A stretch of 10,584 bases of DNA from Kangiellaceae bacterium (GTDB lineage Bacteria; Pseudomonadota; Gammaproteobacteria; Enterobacterales; Kangiellaceae), in assembly GCA_030590405.1 (NCBI GenBank), contig JAUUYO010000116.1:1-10584 (forward strand), given 5' to 3'. Positions 1-6,900 of the stretch are shown in pieces; positions within the stretch are counted from its first letter, which is position 1; the number at the start of each line of letters is the position of its first letter. A program made the translations under genes and the position numbers. Below the pieces are notes generated by a model. The model ran no database searches, had not been told where the DNA came from, and saw only the letters and a program-made list of their open reading frames with translations.

Positions 1-2685
1 ACCGCCAGAGCGTTTAACAAAACCAAACGTCATTGCTAGTCCCAGACCCGTTCCCTTGCCTTGAGCTTTGGTGGTAAAAAATGGTTCAAATATTTTTGTC
101 AGGCATTTTTTTGTGATGCCTTCTCCGTTATCACTGATTGACAGCAGTACATAGTTGCCAGGTCTAGCGCCCTCATTTTGCTGACAAAATGCCTGGTCAA
201 GTTGTTGATTGCTGGTTTCAATGGTTAGCAGACCCTTATACTGTTGTTGAATGTGTTGTTGAGTATGTTGTTGAGTATGTTGTTGAGTATGTCGTTGAGC
301 CTGTTCCTGGACATGTTTATATCCTTGCATAGCATCATGGGCATTCTTAACTAAATTTAATAATGCGTCCTGCATGTCGCCACGATCGATATCGGTTAAC
401 CATAAAGCTCCTTCAAATTTATATAAGGCTTTGAATTGGTAGCCTAATGCATGACGGATAACATCATCCATATTTTTGACTAAACGATTCACATCAGATG
501 GTTTGCTCTCGGTGACTTTTTTACGTGAAAATCCGAGCAATTGGTTGGTCAGGTTTTCAGCTCGTGAAGCCGCTTTTAAAGCTGATGTGATGCGTTTTTG
601 CGCTTTATCATTCTTATCAAGTTGACTCTCCAATAGATCCAGGTTACCGATGATCACACCCAGAATATTATTGAAATCATGCGCAATACCGCCGGTTAGT
701 TGGCCAATGGCTTCCATTTTTTGGGCGCGCTGTAAGGCGCGTTTTGCTTTTTGTTGTTGGGTGATATCTGAGATTACCGTGATAAATCCGGTTATTTTTC
801 CATGGCTATTTTTTTGATAGTTCCAGACAGCTTCGATAGTAATTATTTGGCCGTCCTTTCTTTTTCTGTTAGTTGTATAAGGTTTTGGTATTGGTTGCTC
901 GTTGAGGATATCGTTAAGGCGATCTTTGAGTATCTTGCGGTGCTCTTCATCGATTTCAAATTCCCAGAAATATCGCCCAATGAATTCTTCAAGTTCTCCC
1001 CCCATAATTTCACAAAAAGCTGGATTGCCAAAAGTGATTTTTCCCTGGGTGTCAAATTCTTGAACACCATAAGGGATCTGACTCACCAATGAAGCCAGTT
1101 TGTCTTTATGTTCTTTGAGTGAAAACTCTGCTATTTTTTGCTCGGTTATATCGCTATGCGTACCAAGCATTCGAGTGGGATTGCCTTGTTTGTCATAAGC
1201 GACAAACTCACCTTTGCTGTAGATCCACATATAACTCTTATCTTTTCTGAGAAAACGAAACTCGCTTTGAAACTTGAGTTGTTCGCCTTGCAGGTATTGT
1301 TTGAGAGTTTTTTGAGTAAGCGTTATATCGTCTGGATGAATACGTTTTTCCCATTCAGAAAAATTCGCTGGGAATGCGCCAGCGCGATAGCCTGCCATAG
1401 TATAATAACGATCGTCGAAAATAACCTTGTTGGTAATCAAATCCCAATCCCAAATACCATCATTAGCTACCGACATGGCGAGCTGAAATCGCTCTTCGCT
1501 TTCAACAAGTTTCTGCTGGGCTATTTTGCTATTGGTTATATCGGTGCGGATCGCTATATAATGTTGTGGTTTTCCATTTTCTTCCATAAAAGGAAGAATT
1601 GATGTATCCACCCAATAGGTATTGCCATCTTTTGAACGATTGCAGATCTCGCCTTGCCAAACTTCTCCCCGAGTAATGGTGTGATACATGTCTCGAAAAA
1701 ACTCTTCAGAATGAAAGCCGGATTGAATCTTTCGATGATTTTGTCCAATTAATTCGTCGCGAGTGTAGCCAGATATTGAACAAAATCGATCGTTGGTGTA
1801 AGTGATAGTTCCTGTTATATCAGTGATCCCAACGATTGAATGTTGATCGAGCGCATATTTTTGTTCAGCAAGTTGTTTTAATGCTTTCTTCGTGTTTTGG
1901 TTACTCTGTTTCAGCTTATGTTCAAAAAGACGACGTTTAATCGCCATTTGATTGAGTGCTTTGGAAAGCTCTGCAAATTCGCCTCGACCATCAATTTTTA
2001 AATTGGTAATGACCGATTGATTATAAAAATTACGGCTGACCTGTTCAATATGCTCAAAGGGGGTCAAGATATAACGTTTTATAAATAAGAGTAAAATTGA
2101 CATTGCAATGAACAATATAAAGGCAGATGGAATAACTGAGTTTTTAACAAGACTCCAGGCTAATTTTTTACGTGAAGCGAGGTCGTAGTTCAGGAATAAA
2201 ATTCCCTTTTTACTTGAGCGGATTTCATCAGCATATCTTTCCAACCTGAGAGGGAAGTAGGCGATAATCATCTCCTGATTTGGTGTCACCGCAATTGATG
2301 GTTGCCAATGTTTTTTGACCTGATTGGCAACCGTTTGGTCAAAATGTTTGAGCCTGGCTGCTGGGCGATTTCTTAGCGATAGATCGGTGGCGTGAGTAAT
2401 ATGGTTTTGGTTATCGGTCACCAGTAATATCTGGTAATAGCTATTAGTGCCTAGAGCCGACAAAGCTGTTTTTGCTTCGCTTGCAAGATTTTTTCTTAAC
2501 AATCTTTCCATTTTGTTTTGCAGGTTGGAAAGATCTTGTTTAATGTCATTAATGCTAGCTTTTATCAGTCTGGATTCAGCCATTCGGTAGGATTGCCAGG
2601 TTAGCCCCACAATCAACATACTAAACATACTCAAAAATAATATCGGCAACCATACCTTTAAAGAGATTGATTGAATATTTTTCAT
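1..2685 (-). CDS. Sensor histidine kinase with periplasmic sensor, HAMP and three PAS domains (3' end outside window)
   Basis: Inner-membrane sensor kinase that should autophosphorylate on histidine in response to periplasmic and cytoplasmic signals. Reading the minus strand from ATG 2685-2683 gives 895 codons with no stop before base 1. In order: TM1 about residues 8-31; periplasmic segment about 35-178; TM2 about 182-202; HAMP about 203-258; PAS1 about 276-384 (ending IAIRTDIT); PAS2 about 398-515 with PAC (ending GTHSDITE); PAS3 about 528-641 (ending VISDIT). The H-box is GGIAHDFNNIL with phospho-acceptor His669. The ATPase domain has an N-box (NLVKNAHDAM, about 777-786), G1 (DNGEGI, about 852-857), an F-box (FEPFFTTK) and G2 (GKGTGLGLA, about 876-884). 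It stops at the edge just after KRSGG, so only the last part of the ATPase fold is missing; a C-terminal receiver, common in this H-box class, cannot be excluded. A His/Gln-rich repeat lies inside the ATPase domain. The start overlaps the upstream lipoprotein stop (ATGA) and has no clear Shine-Dalgarno, pointing to translational coupling. Its target is unknown. Confidence 0.93.
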   Translation of the reverse strand, partial: MKNIQSISLKVWLPILFLSMFSMLIVGLTWQSYRMAESRLIKASINDIKQDLSNLQNKMERLLRKNLASEAKTALSALGTNSYYQILLVTDNQNHITHATDLSLRNRPAARLKHFDQTVANQVKKHWQPSIAVTPNQEMIIAYFPLRLERYADEIRSSKKGILFLNYDLASRKKLAWSLVKNSVIPSAFILFIAMSILLLFIKRYILTPFEHIEQVSRNFYNQSVITNLKIDGRGEFAELSKALNQMAIKRRLFEHKLKQSNQNTKKALKQLAEQKYALDQHSIVGITDITGTITYTNDRFCSISGYTRDELIGQNHRKIQSGFHSEEFFRDMYHTITRGEVWQGEICNRSKDGNTYWVDTSILPFMEENGKPQHYIAIRTDITNSKIAQQKLVESEERFQLAMSVANDGIWDWDLITNKVIFDDRYYTMAGYRAGAFPANFSEWEKRIHPDDITLTQKTLKQYLQGEQLKFQSEFRFLRKDKSYMWIYSKGEFVAYDKQGNPTRMLGTHSDITEQKIAEFSLKEHKDKLASLVSQIPYGVQEFDTQGKITFGNPAFCEIMGGELEEFIGRYFWEFEIDEEHRKILKDRLNDILNEQPIPKPYTTNRKRKDGQIITIEAVWNYQKNSHGKITGFITVISDITQQQKAKRALQRAQKMEAIGQLTGGIAHDFNNILGVIIGNLDLLESQLDKNDKAQKRITSALKAASRAENLTNQLLGFSRKKVTESKPSDVNRLVKNMDDVIRHALGYQFKALYKFEGALWLTDIDRGDMQDALLNLVKNAHDAMQGYKHVQEQAQRHTQQHTQQHTQQHIQQQYKGLLTIETSNQQLDQAFCQQNEGARPGNYVLLSISDNGEGITKKCLTKIFEPFFTTKAQGKGTGLGLAMTFGFVKRSGG
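243..302 (-). repeat. 12-bp in-frame tandem repeat inside the kinase ATPase domain
   Basis: On the plus strand, three exact copies of GTTGTTGAGTAT lie at 255-266, 267-278 and 279-290, flanked by diverged copies at 243-254 and 291-302. On the coding strand they encode a run of His-Thr-Gln-Gln units (about residues 795-814). The run lies between the N-box helix and the following strand (GLLTIET), so it forms a hydrophilic insertion in a loop of the ATP-binding domain. The period is a multiple of three, so unit gain or loss keeps the frame. Confidence 0.9.
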
Positions 2686-3056
2686 TTTTGTATGACCGGT
2701 AGAAGTCGAGCATCGGAAATCAGTTTATTGTTAATTGATTTTTCCAATATTTTACGATCAAGCATAAAGTGGCTGAGCGACTCAGATATTTGGTCGAGCG
2801 GTGAAGGCGTGCCCGAGAGTAACTGGTGATTTTCCTTAAGCGTCGGTAGTTTTAGTCCCTGGAATGTTTTAAAGGTTTCAGAAGGGGGTATCTGCATTCT
2901 CAGTGGCGGTTCAGCCTCTGGTTGGCAGGAGCACAGCAAAACAACCGCCAAGATTGAGACAGAGAGCTTCCGGTCTATTTTTACCAGCCGTTTATAAAAA
3001 TTATAATCAAACATCAGGTTTTCCATCAATAGACTTTTTGTCGATATGCTTTTCAT
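2682..3056 (-). CDS. Small predicted lipoprotein, hypothetical, coupled to the sensor kinase
   Basis: Encodes up to 124 residues. I do not recognise the family. The N-terminal part has basic residues (YKRLVKIDRK), a hydrophobic stretch (SILAVVLL) and then LCSC followed by QPEAEPP, which fits a signal peptidase II lipobox with Cys44 as the likely lipidated residue; Cys at -2 is unusual. The mature part is about 80 residues, mostly polar and partly helical (ISESLSHFMLDRKILEKS), with no catalytic motif visible. The start is uncertain. ATG 3056 and ATG 3026 have weak ribosome binding sites. ATG 3014 has GGA seven bases upstream and gives a more normal signal peptide of about 30 residues. The stop TGA overlaps the kinase ATG (shared ATGA), so the two are probably one transcript. 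It could be a signal-binding accessory for the kinase periplasmic domain, or a shortened relic of a longer binding protein; both are inference. Confidence 0.68.
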   Translation of the reverse strand: MKSISTKSLLMENLMFDYNFYKRLVKIDRKLSVSILAVVLLCSCQPEAEPPLRMQIPPSETFKTFQGLKLPTLKENHQLLSGTPSPLDQISESLSHFMLDRKILEKSINNKLISDARLLPVIQK

Positions 3057-3077
3057 CGATAGACTTTCTATCGACTA
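3025..3077 (-). repeat. 15-bp degenerate tandem repeat over the lipoprotein start region
   Basis: Plus-strand units lie at 3025-3039, 3040-3054 and 3055-3069, with a partial unit at 3070-3077, all close to the pattern RTCGATAGACTTTTY. The coding strand reads pentapeptide-like units such as S-I-E-S-L, S-M-K-S-I and S-T-K-S-L. A TAG stop at 3075-3073 lies in the same frame just upstream of ATG 3056, so the array straddles the 5' limit of the open frame and supplies competing start codons. Confidence 0.75.
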
Positions 3078-3130
3078 ATCAGGGCAGAGTGGATTATTAT
3101 GATCTCCACTAATCACGCTTTTATAGCAGT

Positions 3131-3149
3131 ATAGGATTAATTAACCTAT
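3131..3149. promoter_or_regulatory. Candidate operator dyad ATAGG-N9-CCTAT
   Basis: ATAGG and CCTAT are exact complements around an AT-rich centre containing TTAATTAA. The dyad overlaps the possible minus-strand -10 hexamer TATACT at 3128-3133, where a bound regulator could block the lipoprotein/kinase promoter. It is not followed by a T-run, so a terminator is unlikely. The regulator is unknown. Confidence 0.35.
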
Positions 3150-3169
3150 TTTGCGGATTTTGTTGATCG

Positions 3170-3190
3170 AATATCTCAGTCTGTGATATT
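3170..3190. promoter_or_regulatory. Candidate 21-bp operator dyad in the divergent region
   Basis: The arms AATATCTCA and TGTGATATT around a GTC centre pair at eight of nine positions. The symmetry and spacing resemble a binding site for a dimeric regulator. The right arm contains TGTGA, but the left arm lacks the matching TCACA at CRP spacing, so I do not call a CRP site. Confidence 0.4.
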
Positions 3191-3315
3191 TGTCGCCCTA
3201 ATCCGTTAGCCAGACACGATTTTCTTATGTTTTAGATTATTTGTGTAATTCCATATATGGACTATCTTTATTAGACAAAACAAAGATATTGATCTTTAAA
3301 AATGGAAAACTCTCC

Positions 3316-3975
3316 GTGACGCAAATGGGTTCAATCAATCGCTCTATTCAATCGATGGATAACTCCTTAAAAACCAGTCGCTTAGTGATTCATCCGCAAT
3401 TACTGGCTGTGCTCAGTGTGTTTGTTATTTGTATTATTCCCATTATTTTAAATCTATTTGGGATTGATTTTACCTCCAGAGCGACGCCATTATCGGCTGT
3501 AAAAATGTCTTCTGGTGAGGTTAAGCCGGATGATTTGTTTTATGCGGTTGCCGGTGGACTGCACCATGCACTGATGGAATGGAGCGCCGTGACTATTGCG
3601 GTACTAGCGGCTTTGGCGAGTTTTATTCATTATTCGATTAAAAAGGACATTACCGTTCCGATTATCGGAATGGCGTTATTAAGCGCTGGTATGGTGGATG
3701 CTTTCCATACACTGGCCGCGACTCGGATTGTCGAGGCCAATGCGCCTAATACTGACTTTATTCCATTTACCTGGGCGATTTCGCGGATATTTAATGCTGG
3801 CATTATGATTGTGGGTGTTTTGGTCAGTATGTGGATCGTGCAACGGCCGGGGCAATTGCAAAACTCTCAAAGAATGTATCCGATTTATATTATTGGCGCG
3901 TTATTTTTAGGACTCGCCTATACCGTTGTGCTCGAAGCGGCCATTAGCAGTGATTTGCCAAAAACCATGTATTAG
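3316..3975 (+). CDS. N-terminal membrane domain (MASE-like) of a hybrid kinase, ended by an in-frame TAG
   Basis: Integral membrane protein with about five predicted helices: LLAVLSVFVICIIPIIL, then WSAVTIAVLAALASFIHY, IIGMALLSAGMVDAFHTLA, a helix around FNAGIMIVGVLVSMWIV, and YIIGALFLGLAYTVVLEAA. The conserved-looking pattern HHALMEWSA, then GMVDAFHTLA, then FTWAISRIFNA resembles MASE3-type membrane sensor domains, which usually sit at the N-terminus of kinases and c-di-GMP enzymes. That family label is from memory of the pattern. The frame ends at TAG 3973-3975, and the same frame continues at once into the rest of the domain and the kinase, so this is most simply the severed front of one gene. 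Start choice: GTG 3316 has GGAA eight bases upstream; ATG 3325, ATG 3355 and TTG 3241 are alternatives with poorer sites. Alone it would be a membrane protein without a signalling output. Confidence 0.75.
   Translation: MTQMGSINRSIQSMDNSLKTSRLVIHPQLLAVLSVFVICIIPIILNLFGIDFTSRATPLSAVKMSSGEVKPDDLFYAVAGGLHHALMEWSAVTIAVLAALASFIHYSIKKDITVPIIGMALLSAGMVDAFHTLAATRIVEANAPNTDFIPFTWAISRIFNAGIMIVGVLVSMWIVQRPGQLQNSQRMYPIYIIGALFLGLAYTVVLEAAISSDLPKTMY
3973..3975 (+). other. In-frame TAG interrupting the hybrid kinase reading frame
   Basis: The stop lies between KTMY and NALIKRPYDVLPL in a frame that is otherwise open from 3316 to the TAA-free end at 8007 (final stop TAG 8005-8007). No base insertion or deletion is needed to join both sides. 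A single change, for example CAG or GAG to TAG, would create it. The flanking sequence is membrane-domain sequence on both sides, so the break is inside a domain rather than at a natural gene boundary. Confidence 0.9.
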
Positions 3976-3981
3976 AATGCC

Positions 3982-6900
3982 TTGATAAAACGCCCCTATG
4001 ATGTTTTACCATTGGCGATGTTTATCCTGTTAGGTAGCTTGATCTGGCATTGGTATCATCAAGCCCGATCCATCCTCAGATGGGCGTTGTTGATCAGCAT
4101 TATCCCTGAAGTGTCCACCCAACTTCATATGGCATTTGGCTCAACGACACTTTTTGATAATCATTTTAATATTGCTCATTTTCTAAAAAATATCGCTTAC
4201 GGATGTATCTTTTTTGGGATCCTTATTGATTTAGTGAACACGGTTCCCCGGCAAAAAATGCGGCCAAAAGTGCGACAAAAACAACCAATAACCGATAAAT
4301 TTGATCGCAGTGAACAGTCGCCCAGTATGTTGGAGATTGGGCGAGCTAAAAGACCCTTGTCCGTTCAATTGCCGATTGCCGCATTGGTTTTATCGTTGGT
4401 TGTGGCTTCGGTAGTCGGTTTTACTTTTTATAGTGAAACCACTCGGATCGCGGTTGAAACTAACAAACGGTATTTAATCGAAAAAAATCGCCAAACCCAA
4501 ACGGTGATTAGCGCTCTTTATAAAGAACACTTTGATCACTTAACGCTGATCAGTCAAATGCCCCAATTGCAACGGATTGCTACCAGTCTTCAACAAAATC
4601 CACAGGCTGATATTGCTGTAGATCGATTAGACTTTGAAAAGCAAATCAATAACATTCTTCAAAAGAGAAGGATTTATACAGGATTTAAATATATCCAGTT
4701 GAATACTCAACAACAAATAATCAATGCAGTACAAATTGACAACGAGGTTAAACTGGTTGCCAAAAGAGACTTAAAAAACTATCAAACGATGCCATTTTTT
4801 GAGCAAATGGAAAATCTGGCTCCAGGTAAAATGATGTTTTCGAGTATTAAATCATGGCAATCGATCCATAGTGAAGATGATGAACCACTTCGATACGATC
4901 TGGCAATACCGGTATACCAACATGTCACTGATAAACTATTAGGGCTAGCGATTTTACAGATTAATTTTAATCGACTTATGCAGATAATAGACAGCCTGGC
5001 GTTAAAAGATGTTGATCTTTATATGGCAAACAATCAGGGATTCATCATTTATGCGTCAGACAGGTCCAAAACATCTTCACAAAAAGTCGCCAATGGTCAC
5101 CCGTTATTAAAGCAGTTTCCAGAATTAGCAGAGATTAAAACGAATAAGTACGGGTTGGCGTTAGTTGATACCGAACGAGCTGAGCTAACTAACCATCCTG
5201 TACACAGTCTTTATCAGGTCTATAGGAATAGTCAGTTTGGACAAGGGCACCTTTTTAAATGGATAATAAGGCCCAGTGAAGATCAGTTGGTGGATGCGCT
5301 AGAACAAATCAGGAACCGTTCTTTCTTGCTCTCGCTCGGGTTGGCTTTTTTGTCCTTGTCGATTTCTTTTCTGGCGGCAAGAAAAATTACAGCGCCTTTA
5401 AGTAAAATGATCAAGTCGATTAAGGGGTTCGAAGAAAATATTGAACTTAATGACTTACCTGTCGAAGCTAAAGATGAAACCGGCGTGCTGGCAAGAAGTT
5501 TTCATAATATGCAGCTGCTTAAAAATCTTAAAGATTTAGAGGTCGAAGCTCATCAATTTGCGCTCGACCAACACGCGATTGTAAGTGCCACTAATCTTGA
5601 GGGTGAAATTATATTTGTTAATTCAAAGTTTGAAGAAATTACCGGATACTCCGAAAAAGAATTAATCGGTAAAAATCATCGAATTATTAATTCCGGTGTA
5701 CATGATTCAAACTTTTTCAAGCGGATGTACGATGAAATATTACAAGGTAAAGTCTGGCACTCTGAAACCTGTAATATCGCAAAAAATGGAAAAATTTTCT
5801 GGGTCGATGCCACCATTGTTCCGCTTTTGAATGAAGCGAATCAACCTTACCAATTTATCGCCATTCGTACTGATATCAGCGAAAAAAAGAAATGGGAACA
5901 ACAGTTAGTTAAAGAAAAAGATAAAGCAGAAAATGCGGTTCACGCTAAAAGTGAATTTTTTGCCAGCATGAGTCATGAGATCCGTACCCCGATGAATGGC
6001 GTATTAGGTATGTTAGGGCTTATGATGAGAACCGATCTTAACAAACAACAAAAACACTATGCCACACTGGCTCGCTCAAGCGCTGATTCTTTACTGGTAA
6101 TTATCAATGATATTCTTGACTTGTCAAAAATAGAAGCCGGAAAAATTGAGTTAGAAATTCTTGACTTTAATTTGCGCGAACAGCTAGGAACTTTTGCGGA
6201 AGCAATGGCTTATCGTGCGCAAGATAAAGGGCTTGAAATGGTGCTGGATGTCACTGGGATTGAACAGTCGATGGTGAAAGGGGATCCGAGTCGGCTGCGT
6301 CAAATCCTGAGTAATCTGGTTGGTAATGCGATCAAATTTACTGAAGCTGGTGAAATATCAATAAAAGCCTTGCTGAAAAAACAGGACGAGCACGTTTGGA
6401 TTTTTCACTGCGAGGTGGCTGATACCGGGATGGGGATCCCGAGTGACAAAGTAGATGATTTGTTTGATTCTTATTCACAAGTCGACTCTTCCACTACTCG
6501 ACAATTTGGTGGCACAGGATTAGGGCTTGCCATCGTGCAGCAACTCTGCACCTTGATGGATGGTAGCGTACAAGTCAAAAGCCAGATAGGTAAAGGTTCT
6601 CAATTTATATTTGATATTCGCCTGGGAGTTAGCCAGCTATCCAGACTGGTGGTTCCTCAACAAGACATCAAAGGAAAACGAATACTCATTGTTGACGATA
6701 ATCCGACTAACCTGGAAGTACTTGTTGGCCAACTTGAACATTGGGGAGCGTCTACCCTGTCGGCCAAAAATGGTAAACAGGCACTCGAAATCCTGAAACA
6801 GGAGCATGTTAAAAATGTAAATCATTTTGACATCGCCATTTTGGATATGGGGATGCCCGACATGGATGGTGCAGAACTCGGTAAATTAATTCGACAAAAC

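Larger units (their letters stand above)
3078..3315. promoter_or_regulatory. Divergent intergenic region, presumed to carry both promoters
   Basis: This AT-rich stretch lies between the minus-strand lipoprotein/kinase pair and the plus-strand hybrid kinase, so both promoters should be here. I see no strong -35/-10 pair in either direction. The best minus-strand candidate is TATACT (complement of 3128-3133), without a good -35 box. It contains three inverted repeats; the two strongest are listed separately, and the third is AGTGGA (3088-3093) with TCCACT (3105-3110). The open frame of the plus-strand gene extends back to a TTG at 3241, but no ribosome binding site supports a start there. Confidence 0.5.

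Noticed and set aside
243..302. CRISPR-like or non-coding repeat array
   Set aside because: The units are contiguous without spacers, only 12 bp, and stay in frame inside a kinase gene.
802..1602. Plus-strand open frames of 96 and 154 codons opposite the left kinase
   Set aside because: They lie antisense to continuous PAS-domain coding on the minus strand and translate to low-complexity hydrophobic and aromatic sequence without motifs.
3184..3205. CRP binding site at TGTGA
   Set aside because: No TCACA half-site occurs at the required spacing.
3973..3975. TAG read as pyrrolysine
   Set aside because: Pyrrolysine is essentially restricted to methylamine methyltransferases and a few special lineages; nothing here suggests that machinery. 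A nonsense mutation is simpler.
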